Shown piece by piece: positions 1-6,225 of a stretch of 11,208 nt of DNA. Each line of letters starts with the position of its first letter. Within the stretch, counting starts at the first letter, position 1. The DNA is taken from contig CAMFIX010000053.1 in assembly GCA_945952425.1 (NCBI GenBank), positions 1 to 11,208 of the forward strand. The letters are read 5' to 3'. The notes under the pieces were generated by a model. That model was not told the DNA's origin. It did no database searches and saw only the letters and a program-made list of their open reading frames with translations. Both the position numbers and the translations under genes were made by a program. Source of the stretch: an uncultured Pseudorhodobacter sp. Lineage in GTDB: Bacteria; Pseudomonadota; Alphaproteobacteria; Rhodobacterales; Rhodobacteraceae.

Positions 1-2
1 CG

Positions 3-1481
3 ACCGACCTTCTCCCCCAGGGGACGCGGCTCTTCTGGCGGGCCGAGGCGCTCAGCGATGGGGCCGAAGTGCTGGATGCGACCTGGGAGGGCCGGGCGCC
101 GGCCCCGACCGAGGGGCGGATGGTCGTGCTGATCCGCACCTTCGGCCGCACCCGCGCGGTGCAGGCCCTGATGCGGCAGCTGAACGAACAGTCGCGCGGC
201 TCGGGCCTGGTGTCGGTCCTGTCGAATTTCTTCTTCGTGATCTACGACGCCTCGCCCGGGGTCGACGATGAAACCTATGCCGATCTCGCGCAGTTCGAAC
301 GGCTGCGGAGTTTCGTTCTGACCGGCCCCAACCTCGGCGGCGGCGGCAATATGAGCGTGGAACTTTTGTTGCTGCACAAGGCCTTGCAGGCCTCTGGCGT
401 GGTGGTGAACGAGCTTTTGCTGACCGATGACGACGTGCAGCTCTCGCTGGAAACCCTGGTGCGCAACTGGGGGGCGACGCTGTTCCGTCGCGACAATGCC
501 TTCCACACCCTGCCGGTCTTCACCCTGTCGGAGCCGCGCGAGATCTGGGAGGACGGCGCCTTCTGGGGCCGCTTTACCGCCGAGCATCCCGACCCCAACC
601 GCGGCTCTCTCTCGCCGCGGCTTTTGCGGCATCGCAAGGTCTTCAAGGGAGCCGACCATCTGGACGAGATGGCGCGGCTGCACCATGCCGAGTATTCGAC
701 CTTCATCTTCCTGTCGATGCCGATGGGGCGGCTGTCGGAAATCGGCTTCCCGGCCGCGTTCTTCCTGCGCGGCGACGATATCGAATTCAACCTGCGCCAT
801 GCTGCGCAAGGCGGGATTACCGTTTCGAATCCGGGGCTTGCCGGTTGGCACGAGCCCGGGCATTCCTATGCGCAGGAATATCTGTCGATCGCGCATGGCA
901 CGATCGTCAACATGGCTTACGGCCAGACGACGCCCAACGACCTCTGCAGCTTTTTCCTGACACGGGCGCAGGCGCATCTGTCGGTCGGCGATGTCGCGGG
1001 GCTGACGGTCTATGCCGAGGTTCTGGGCGACCTGATCGCGGGCGACCGGCTGATGAGCGACGAGTTCGCCACCCATTCGCTGGCCCTGATCGCGCGCTTC
1101 CGCAGCTTTGAACAGGCGTTTTCCTTCATGCCGGACGAGCTGGTGCAAACCCTGGTCGAGGCCGCCGCGCGGCGCAACCAGCGCACCGCCGTCGTGCCTT
1201 ACCTCTACATGGAACCGCAGGCGCCCGATCAGCCGCTGGTCAAGGTCGTCCTCGGCCAGCCCTTCACCGGCAAGCGCTGCGTCTATGACCCGCGCGACCC
1301 CGAAAGGATGGTCGCGCTCGCCACGGTCGCCGGGCGGCTTTACGCCGCTCTGGCCGATTTCGCCGGCAATTTCGACCATTGGCGCGACCATTATGCCGAA
1401 AGACTGATGGCCTCGACCGGGCCGGAGTTCTGGGAAAAGGTCGCGGCGCCCTTGGCCTTCCGGGTGCTTCTGCAGCGGTGA
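3..1481 (+). CDS. GlfT2-like glycosyltransferase (GT-A fold), 5' end outside window
   Basis: Partial gene: the frame is open to the left edge, so the GTG at 69 is only an internal codon and the true start lies upstream. 492 residues are visible. The central part looks like a GT-A nucleotide-sugar transferase related to galactofuranosyltransferase GlfT2. It has a beta strand with VVLIRTFGR, a glycine-rich NLGGGGN loop (330-350), a metal-binding triple aspartate in LLTDDDV (DDD at 426-434), and a later GWHEPGHSY segment (843 on) where GlfT2-type enzymes carry a Trp/His pair near the active site. Known of the family: these enzymes move a sugar from UDP-Galf onto a cell-surface glycan at the membrane. 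Inferred: a surface polysaccharide or LPS sugar transferase, which suits the Kdo and LPS-transport genes downstream. Donor and acceptor cannot be read from sequence. No signal peptide or membrane segment is visible in the part present. It ends 57 bp before nrnC. Confidence 0.75.
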   Translation, partial: TDLLPQGTRLFWRAEALSDGAEVLDATWEGRAPAPTEGRMVVLIRTFGRTRAVQALMRQLNEQSRGSGLVSVLSNFFFVIYDASPGVDDETYADLAQFERLRSFVLTGPNLGGGGNMSVELLLLHKALQASGVVVNELLLTDDDVQLSLETLVRNWGATLFRRDNAFHTLPVFTLSEPREIWEDGAFWGRFTAEHPDPNRGSLSPRLLRHRKVFKGADHLDEMARLHHAEYSTFIFLSMPMGRLSEIGFPAAFFLRGDDIEFNLRHAAQGGITVSNPGLAGWHEPGHSYAQEYLSIAHGTIVNMAYGQTTPNDLCSFFLTRAQAHLSVGDVAGLTVYAEVLGDLIAGDRLMSDEFATHSLALIARFRSFEQAFSFMPDELVQTLVEAAARRNQRTAVVPYLYMEPQAPDQPLVKVVLGQPFTGKRCVYDPRDPERMVALATVAGRLYAALADFAGNFDHWRDHYAERLMASTGPEFWEKVAAPLAFRVLLQR

Positions 1482-1538
1482 ATTCCCTTTCGCCGCAAGA
1501 TCGGCTAAGCCCGTTGCAAACAGCAGCGGGATCAGCCC

Positions 1539-2153
1539 TTGACCATCCATCTTCATCAGAACGACCTGCCCGACGGGCTTGACCTCGGCCCCATCGTCGC
1601 CATCGACACCGAGACGATGGGCCTTGACCCGCGGCGCGACCGGCTGTGCGTGGTGCAGCTGTCGGCCGGCGACGGGCATGCGCATCTGGTCCAGATCGCC
1701 AAGGGGCAGACCTCGGCGCCGAACCTTCAGCGCTTGCTGACCGACCCCAAGGTCTTGAAACTCTTCCATTTCGGTCGCTTCGACGTGGCTGCGATGCAAA
1801 AGGCCTTCGGCGTGCGCACCGCGCCCGTCTGGTGCACCAAGATCGCCGCCAAGCTGATCCGCACCTTCACCGACCGGCATGGGCTGAAATACCTGCTGGC
1901 GGAGCTTGTCGGCGTCGATGTCTCCAAGGCGCAGCAGACCTCGGATTGGGGCGCCGCCCAATTGACCGAGGCGCAGAAGGAATATGCAGCTTCGGACGTG
2001 CTTTATCTGCACAAGTTGAAGGATGCGCTGGAGGCGGTACTGATCCGCGAAGACCGGCTGGATCTCGCGCAGCGCTGTTTCGACTTCTTGCCGACCCGGG
2101 CCGAGCTGGACCTTCTGGGCTGGGACGAGCCGAATGACCTCTTCCACCACTGA
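1539..2153 (+). CDS. nrnC: NrnC-type 3'-5' exonuclease (nano-RNase, 'RNase D' fold)
   Basis: 204-residue DEDDy exonuclease. Exo I is AIDTETMGLD (D23, E25), Exo II is HFGRFD (D82) and Exo III is YAASDVLYLH (Y149, D153). The protein stops after the catalytic domain. E. coli RNase D is about 375 residues and has two HRDC domains, absent here. The conserved ending FLPTRAELDLLGW and the TDRHGLK and QQTSDW segments match my memory of alphaproteobacterial NrnC (Bartonella, Brucella), which degrades diribonucleotides and other nano-RNA and replaces the missing Orn. Automatic pipelines normally call it ribonuclease D. The start is TTG: it is the only start codon between the in-frame TAA at 1506 and the conserved MTIHLHQNDLP N-terminus, and its ribosome binding site is weak. 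The 3' end overlaps kdsD by 20 nt, so the two are probably cotranscribed. I see no convincing promoter in the 57-bp gap upstream. Confidence 0.88.
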   Translation: MTIHLHQNDLPDGLDLGPIVAIDTETMGLDPRRDRLCVVQLSAGDGHAHLVQIAKGQTSAPNLQRLLTDPKVLKLFHFGRFDVAAMQKAFGVRTAPVWCTKIAAKLIRTFTDRHGLKYLLAELVGVDVSKAQQTSDWGAAQLTEAQKEYAASDVLYLHKLKDALEAVLIREDRLDLAQRCFDFLPTRAELDLLGWDEPNDLFHH

Positions 2154-3084
2154 CCTTCTCGCCACCGCGCGGCGCGTCATCGCCACCGAGGCAGAGGCGC
2201 TGGTCGCACTTTCCGCCAGCCTTGACGGCGCCTTCACGGCAGCGGTCGACCTGATCCTGCAGTCCCGCGGAAGGGTGATCGTCTCGGGCATGGGCAAGTC
2301 GGGGCATATCGCGCGCAAGATCGCGGCGACCTTTGCCTCGACGGGGACGCCCGCGCAGTTCGTGCATCCGGCCGAGGCCTCCCACGGCGACCTTGGCATG
2401 GTGACCGAGGGCGATGTCGCGCTGGTCCTGTCGAATTCCGGCGAGACGCCGGAGCTTGCCGACCTTCTCGCCCATACCCGGCGCTTCGACATACCCTTGA
2501 TCGGTGTCGCCTCGCGCGCCGACAGCGCCTTGATGCGCAATGCCGATGTGGCGATCCTGCTGCCCCCGGCGCCCGAGGCCTGCCAGACCGGGATCGTGCC
2601 GACGACTTCGACCACGATGACGCTGGCCCTGGGCGATGCGCTTGCCATCGCCTTGATGGAACACAGGAAATTCACGCCCGAGCATTTCCGCGTCTTTCAT
2701 CCCGGCGGCAAGCTGGGCGCGAAACTCTTGAAGGTGCGCGACCTGATGCACAAAGACCTGCCGCTGATCGACACCGGGCGCCCGATGTCTGAGGCGCTGA
2801 TCACCATCAGCCGGCATGGGTTCGGCGTGGTAGGGGTGACGGAGAACGGCACGCTCACCGGCATCATCACCGACGGCGACCTGCGGCGGCATATGGACGG
2901 GCTCTTGTCCCATACCGCCGGTCAGGTGATGACGCCCAATCCCCGCACGATCAAGCCCGACGCCCTGGCCGAACAGGCCTTGGCCATGATGAACGACCGC
3001 AAGATCACCTGCCTTTTCGTCAAGGATACAGAGGCTTGCGGCATCCTGCACATTCACGACCTGCTCCGCGCCGGGGTGGTGTGA
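2134..3084 (+). CDS. kdsD: D-arabinose 5-phosphate isomerase (KdsD/KpsF family)
   Basis: Interconverts D-ribulose 5-phosphate and D-arabinose 5-phosphate, the first step toward Kdo, in the cytoplasm. The 316 residues are close to E. coli KdsD (328). An N-terminal SIS domain (about 35-170) has the sugar-phosphate motif SGMGKSGHIA (K55), HGDLGMV (H84), LSNSGETPE (E107) and PTTSTT. The family's HFRVFHPGGKLG follows at 184-195 (H189). K55, H84, E107 and H189 sit where the catalytic residues of E. coli KdsD lie. Two CBS domains follow (about 202-258 and 265-315). ATG 2134 lies inside the end of nrnC (20-nt overlap), which suggests translational coupling. The stop is 1 nt before lptC. With lptC, lptA and lptB downstream, the housekeeping LPS enzyme is more likely than a capsule KpsF or gutQ paralogue, although sequence alone does not separate these. 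Confidence 0.93.
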   Translation: MTSSTTDLLATARRVIATEAEALVALSASLDGAFTAAVDLILQSRGRVIVSGMGKSGHIARKIAATFASTGTPAQFVHPAEASHGDLGMVTEGDVALVLSNSGETPELADLLAHTRRFDIPLIGVASRADSALMRNADVAILLPPAPEACQTGIVPTTSTTMTLALGDALAIALMEHRKFTPEHFRVFHPGGKLGAKLLKVRDLMHKDLPLIDTGRPMSEALITISRHGFGVVGVTENGTLTGIITDGDLRRHMDGLLSHTAGQVMTPNPRTIKPDALAEQALAMMNDRKITCLFVKDTEACGILHIHDLLRAGVV

Positions 3085-3085
3085 C

Positions 3086-3703
3086 ATGGCCGCGGCGCGG
3101 ATCGACAATTTCCATTCGCGCCTGGTCCTGTGGCTGAAAATCGCCTTGCCGCTGGTGGCTTTGGGCCTCTTGGCGACCCTCTTCCTGCTGGGCCGCACGG
3201 TGCGGCCCGAAGATGCGATTCCCTATGCGACCGTCGATGTCGAAGACCGCCTGCGCGAGCCGCGGCTGACCCAGCCGGCTTACGAGGGCATGACCTCGGA
3301 CGGCTCGGCCCTGACGATCAAGGCGGCGGAGGCGCGGCCGGGGGTTCCGGGCTCGACCAATGCCGGGCAGGCGACCGCGCTGTCGGCGCTGCTGGAGATG
3401 CCGGGCGGCGGCAATGCCACGATGATGTCCGGCGCCGGGCGGCTCGATTCGGCCGGGCAGAGGGTGGTGCTGACCGATGGGGTCAGCCTGACCTCCTCGA
3501 CCGGCTACCGGCTGACCATGCCGGGGGTGACGGTCGGGCTGAACCAGACCGATGTGACCAGCCAGGGTGCGGTTCTGGCCTCGGGGCCCTTGGGCCGGAT
3601 CGAGGCGGGGGGGATGCATCTGGGGCAGGATGCCGCCGGGGGCTATCTTCTGGATTTCACCGGCGGGGTCCGGCTGATATACCTGCCGCCAAAGGGGAAT
3701 TGA
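3086..3703 (+). CDS. lptC: LPS export system protein LptC
   Basis: 205 residues, slightly longer than E. coli LptC (191). One N-terminal membrane anchor runs from about 13 to 36 (LVLWLKIALPLVALGLLATL), followed by a periplasmic domain rich in short alternating beta strands, as expected of the LptC jellyroll. LptC sits in the inner membrane with LptB2FG and hands LPS to LptA. Sequence similarity in this family is low, so the call rests on topology, size and position between kdsD and lptA. The ATG is 1 nt after the kdsD stop and the TGA is 1 nt before the lptA ATG, a clear operon arrangement. The periplasmic part is rich in Gly, Ala and Thr with no cysteine. Confidence 0.88.
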   Translation: MAAARIDNFHSRLVLWLKIALPLVALGLLATLFLLGRTVRPEDAIPYATVDVEDRLREPRLTQPAYEGMTSDGSALTIKAAEARPGVPGSTNAGQATALSALLEMPGGGNATMMSGAGRLDSAGQRVVLTDGVSLTSSTGYRLTMPGVTVGLNQTDVTSQGAVLASGPLGRIEAGGMHLGQDAAGGYLLDFTGGVRLIYLPPKGN

Positions 3704-3704
3704 G

Positions 3705-4187
3705 ATGCGTCTGGCGGTTTTGATCCTGAGTTTGCTGCCCTTCGCCGCCTTTGCGGATCAGACCGGGGTGACCTTGGGCGGCCTGAAGGCCGATCCCGAG
3801 GCGGCGGTCGAGGTGACCTCGGACCGGCTCAGCATCAACCAGAAGGACGGGTTCGCGGTCTTTGAAGGCCAGGTCGTGGTCAAGCAGGGCACGATGAAGC
3901 TGACCGCGGCCAAGATCGAGGTCAATTACGGCGCCGATGGCAAGACCATCGACAAGATGGTGGCGACGGGCGGCGTGCAGCTGGCGGCGGGCACCGATGC
4001 GGCCTCGGCCGATCAGGCGACCTATGCGCCGGGCCGGTCGGGGCTGGTGATGACCGGCAATGTCCTCTTGACGCAAGGGGGGGCGACGATCGCCGGGCAG
4101 AAGCTGGACCTGGACCTGAAGACCGGCCTCGGCCAGATGGAGGGCCGCGTGACAACGACCTTCGCCCCCAAGGCAAAGGGCGGCTGA
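3705..4187 (+). CDS. lptA: LPS transport periplasmic protein LptA (OstA-like)
   Basis: 160-residue secreted protein. The signal peptide MRLAVLILSLLPFAAFA is followed by DQTG, with a likely cleavage after AFA (residue 17). The mature part is an OstA/LptA-type jellyroll: the segment ITSDRL-like 'VTSDRLSINQKDGFAVFEG' begins the repeating strands, followed by VVKQGTMKLTAAKIEV and TGGVQL. Known role: head-to-tail assembly into the periplasmic bridge that carries LPS from LptC to LptD at the outer membrane. A good ribosome binding site, AAGGGGA, precedes ATG 3705. The stop codon shares one base with the lptB start (TGATG at 4185-4189), so the two are translationally coupled. The tail PKAKGG is short and basic. 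Confidence 0.9.
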   Translation: MRLAVLILSLLPFAAFADQTGVTLGGLKADPEAAVEVTSDRLSINQKDGFAVFEGQVVVKQGTMKLTAAKIEVNYGADGKTIDKMVATGGVQLAAGTDAASADQATYAPGRSGLVMTGNVLLTQGGATIAGQKLDLDLKTGLGQMEGRVTTTFAPKAKGG

Positions 4188-4933
4188 TGGTTCAGGTCAT
4201 CGAGGGCTCTGGCGGGCTGGCGGTCCGCAACCTGCGGAAAAGTTACAAAAAACGGCTGGTGATCCGCGATGTCTCGCTGGACCTGGCGCGCGGCGAGGTC
4301 GTGGCGCTCTTGGGCCCCAACGGCTGCGGCAAGACGACGACGTTTTATTCCATCGCGGGTCTGGTGCAGCCCGAAGGCGGCCAGGTTCTGATCGACGGCC
4401 GCGAGGTGACCGGCCTGCCGATGTATCGCCGCGCCCGTTTGGGCATCGGCTATCTGCCGCAGGAAATGTCGATCTTCCGGGGGCTTACGGTCGAAGAGAA
4501 CATCCTCGCCGTGCTGGAAATCGCCGAGCCCGACCGTCTGCGTCGGCGCGAACGGCTGGAGGAGCTTTTGTCGGAGTTCTCCATCGACCACATCCGCCGG
4601 GCGCCCGCGATGGCGCTGTCCGGGGGCGAGCGGCGCCGGGCCGAGATCGCCCGCTGCCTCGCCGCCAACCCGCTTTACCTGCTTTTGGACGAGCCCTTCG
4701 CGGGCGTCGATCCGATTGCCGTCGCCGAAATCCGCCACCTGGTGCATGACCTGAAATCCCGCGGCATCGGCGTGCTGATCACCGATCACAACGTCCGCGA
4801 GACGCTGGAGATCGTCGACCGCGCCTATATCCTGCACGACGGCCAGGTGCTGAAATCGGGCACCGCGGACGAGATCGTGCATGACGACATGGTGCGCCGC
4901 GTTTACCTCGGCGAGAATTTCCGCATCATCTGA
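4187..4933 (+). CDS. lptB: LPS export ABC transporter ATP-binding protein LptB
   Basis: 248-residue ABC ATPase on the cytoplasmic face of LptB2FGC. It hydrolyses ATP to extract LPS from the inner membrane. All motifs are intact: Walker A GPNGCGKTT (43-51), Q-loop Q92 in LPQEMSIFRGL, signature LSGGERRR (144 on), Walker B LYLLLDEP (163-170), D-loop AGVD and H-switch H201 in ITDHNVRE. GCGKTT, QEMSIFR and the C-terminal VYLGENFRI are characteristic of LptB rather than other importers or exporters. The N-terminus is about eight residues longer than E. coli LptB (241 aa). It overlaps lptA by 1 nt. lptF and lptG are not in this window. In most proteobacteria rpoN comes next; here a 200-bp spacer and hpf follow. 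Confidence 0.97.
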   Translation: MVQVIEGSGGLAVRNLRKSYKKRLVIRDVSLDLARGEVVALLGPNGCGKTTTFYSIAGLVQPEGGQVLIDGREVTGLPMYRRARLGIGYLPQEMSIFRGLTVEENILAVLEIAEPDRLRRRERLEELLSEFSIDHIRRAPAMALSGGERRRAEIARCLAANPLYLLLDEPFAGVDPIAVAEIRHLVHDLKSRGIGVLITDHNVRETLEIVDRAYILHDGQVLKSGTADEIVHDDMVRRVYLGENFRII

Positions 4934-4951
4934 CAGTTTCGTAACCGCTTG

Positions 4952-4980
4952 TTGACAACTCGCTGGCCTGATCCCCAAAT
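4952..4980 (+). promoter_or_regulatory. Candidate promoter for hpf-ptsN
   Basis: A perfect -35 hexamer TTGACA (4952-4957) is followed, after a 17-bp spacer, by a poor -10, CCAAAT (4975-4980). Weak -10 boxes are common in Rhodobacteraceae. The CTTG just upstream and the C-rich -10 could also fit an RpoH-type (heat-shock sigma) promoter, but this is speculation. Transcription from here would give an hpf leader of about 145 nt. It lies 18 bp downstream of the lptB stop, so hpf-ptsN may be uncoupled from the lpt operon. Confidence 0.5.
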
Positions 4981-5023
4981 GAGAGGGATGAACGCAGGCA
5001 CCGCCAGACCTCGGCAGACCATT

Positions 5024-5045
5024 GCGGCCCCCAAGGGGGCACCGC
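5024..5045. repeat. Inverted repeat in hpf leader
   Basis: GCCCCCAAGGGGGC at 5027-5040 is a perfect 14-bp palindrome. Flanking GCG and CCGC can extend it into an imperfect stem from 5024 to 5045. It could be an RNA hairpin (five G:C pairs, CAAG loop) or a dimeric protein-binding site in DNA. No T-tract follows, so it does not look like an intrinsic terminator for the lpt operon. Confidence 0.5.
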
Positions 5046-5084
5046 TTCTGGTCGGCGGTGTGCACGCAATCCCCCGGAATTTCG

Positions 5085-5112
5085 ACCCGAATCCCGCAGC
5101 CGCGGGCCGGGT
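5085..5112 (+). promoter_or_regulatory. Two-part hairpin ahead of the hpf ribosome binding site
   Basis: ACCCG (5085-5089) pairs with CGGGT (5108-5112), and inside it CCCGC (5093-5097) pairs with GCGGG (5102-5106) around an AGCC loop, giving ten mostly G:C pairs with a small internal loop. It ends 10 nt before the strong Shine-Dalgarno AGGAGG (5123-5128) of hpf. It might insulate or modulate translation, or stabilise the mRNA 5' end. Short TTT follows the stem, too weak for a clear terminator. Confidence 0.5.
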
Positions 5113-5133
5113 TTCATCGCAGAGGAGGCAAAC

Positions 5134-5709
5134 ATGCGGTATCAGATCTCTGGCAAGCAAATCGACATCGGCGACGCGCTCCAGACCCATGTGAAGGCGG
5201 AAATCGGCGAGATCATCGAAAAATATGCGCAAAGGCCGACCGATGCGCATGTGGTGTTCTCGAAGGCCGGGCACGAACATGTGTGCGAGGCGACGATCCA
5301 CCTGTCGACCGGGCTGACCGCGCAGGCCAAGGGCCATTCCTCTGAAATTTACGCCGCTTTCGAGTCGTGCCGCGAAAAGATGGACAAGCAGATGCGCCGC
5401 TACAAGCGCCGGCTGCGCAATCACCACAATACCCGCACGACGCCTGTTGAGTTCGGCATGGGCTCCTCCTATATCCTCGCGCCGAGCGAAGAGCCGGAGG
5501 ATGCCGATCAAGAGGCCCTGCAGCCCGTCATCGTGGCCGAGATGGAGACGCGAATCTCCACGCTTTCGGTCGGCGAGGCGGTGATGCAGATGGAGCTGAC
5601 CGGGCAGAAATTCCTGATCTTCCGCAACGAGAAGGGCGGCGGGGTCAATGTCGTGCATGTCCGCGAGGACGGCAATATCGGCTGGATCGACCCCAACAAC
5701 GGGATATAA
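5134..5709 (+). CDS. hpf: Ribosome hibernation promoting factor, long form
   Basis: 191 residues: an N-terminal S30AE/HPF domain (about 1-103) that binds in the 30S decoding region, an acidic linker (about 104-130, SEEPEDADQEA), and a C-terminal dimerisation domain (about 131-188, VGEAVMQMELTGQKFLIFRN onward). This is the long form, which alone can pair 70S ribosomes into 100S dimers, as known for long HPF proteins; the short E. coli HPF (95 aa) needs RMF. The basic helix KMDKQMRRYKRRLRNH is typical of the rRNA-binding face. The start at 5134 is fixed by AGGAGG at 5123-5128 with 5-nt spacing. ptsN follows after a gap of about 30 nt and is probably cotranscribed. Elsewhere in proteobacteria hpf lies after rpoN; here it follows lptB directly, with its own candidate promoter and structured leader. 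Confidence 0.95.
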   Translation: MRYQISGKQIDIGDALQTHVKAEIGEIIEKYAQRPTDAHVVFSKAGHEHVCEATIHLSTGLTAQAKGHSSEIYAAFESCREKMDKQMRRYKRRLRNHHNTRTTPVEFGMGSSYILAPSEEPEDADQEALQPVIVAEMETRISTLSVGEAVMQMELTGQKFLIFRNEKGGGVNVVHVREDGNIGWIDPNNGI

Positions 5710-5739
5710 GCGCCGGCCAGACCGGGCGAGCAGGTGACG

Positions 5740-6204
5740 ATGGAACTCTCCAAGCTGTTGATTCCGGGCGCGGTCCGGGTGATCGGTCAGTTGACCGGCA
5801 AAAAGCGCCTGTTCCAGGAGCTTGGGGAAATCGCCGCGCAAGCCTATGGGCTGAACGCCTCGGCCGCGACCGACGGCCTGCAGGAACGCGAGAGCCTGGG
5901 GCCCACGGGCGTGGGCCACGGGATCGCGCTGCCCCATGCGCGGCTGGACGACATCGACCGGATCGTCGCCGTCTTCCTGCGCATGGAAAAGCCGCTGGAT
6001 TATGATTCGGTCGACCGCCAGCCGGTCGACCTGGTCTTCGGCCTTTTTGCGCCGAAGGATTCCGGGGTCGAGCATCTGAAGGCCCTGGCGCTGGTCAGCC
6101 GCACGATGCGCGACGCCGGCATCTGCGCGAAACTCCGCGCGAACACCGACACGGCCAAGCTGCACGCGATCCTGACCGAGGCGCGCCCGACGCAAGCCGC
6201 CTGA
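5740..6204 (+). CDS. ptsN: PTS IIA-like nitrogen regulatory protein PtsN (EIIA-Ntr)
   Basis: 154-residue cytoplasmic phosphoacceptor of the nitrogen PTS (PtsP-PtsO-PtsN). It has no transport role; in other bacteria it influences potassium uptake, stringent response and carbon/nitrogen balance. The PTS EIIA type-2 signature is ESLGPTGVGHGIALPHARL, where His66 of the LPHAR motif is the expected phosphorylation site. Start choice: ATG 5740 has AGG of AGGTGA five bases upstream. An in-frame GTG at 5734 would add two residues (M-T) and cannot be excluded. It lies about 30 nt after hpf. The stop codon lies inside an inverted repeat (6200-6222). Neither a PtsO/HPr gene nor rapZ is present nearby, unlike in gammaproteobacteria. 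Confidence 0.94.
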   Translation: MELSKLLIPGAVRVIGQLTGKKRLFQELGEIAAQAYGLNASAATDGLQERESLGPTGVGHGIALPHARLDDIDRIVAVFLRMEKPLDYDSVDRQPVDLVFGLFAPKDSGVEHLKALALVSRTMRDAGICAKLRANTDTAKLHAILTEARPTQAA

Positions 6205-6222
6205 TTTTCGCAGAACATCAGG
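6200..6222. terminator. Inverted repeat between convergent ptsN and ubiB, possible two-way terminator
   Basis: CCTGAT (6200-6205) and ATCAGG (6217-6222) are perfect inverted repeats. Inside them TTC (6207-6209) pairs with GAA (6213-6215) around a GCA loop. The structure spans the ptsN stop codon and lies 3 bp from the ubiB stop codon. Being symmetrical between convergent genes, it could act on both transcripts. There is no T-tract on either side, so intrinsic termination is uncertain and it may only protect mRNA 3' ends. Confidence 0.4.
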
Positions 6223-6225
6223 CGC

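Noticed and set aside
69..71. GTG as the start of the glycosyltransferase
   Set aside because: The frame stays open to position 3 with coding-like codons (TDLLPQGTRLFWRAEAL), so the gene begins outside the window.
1867..3198. 443-codon open frame on the minus strand over nrnC-kdsD
   Set aside because: It is antisense to well-supported genes, with an Arg/His/Gly-rich, low-complexity composition typical of shadow frames in GC-rich DNA, and no recognisable domain.
5027..5040. Terminator of the lpt operon
   Set aside because: The palindrome is strong but no T-tract follows it, and it lies downstream of the candidate hpf promoter.
4903..6195. 430-codon open frame on the minus strand over hpf-ptsN and the rpoN gap
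   Set aside because: I checked it for an rpoN remnant or other gene in the 200-bp gap. There are no sigma-54 features (RpoN box, activator-binding motifs), and the frame mirrors hpf and ptsN.
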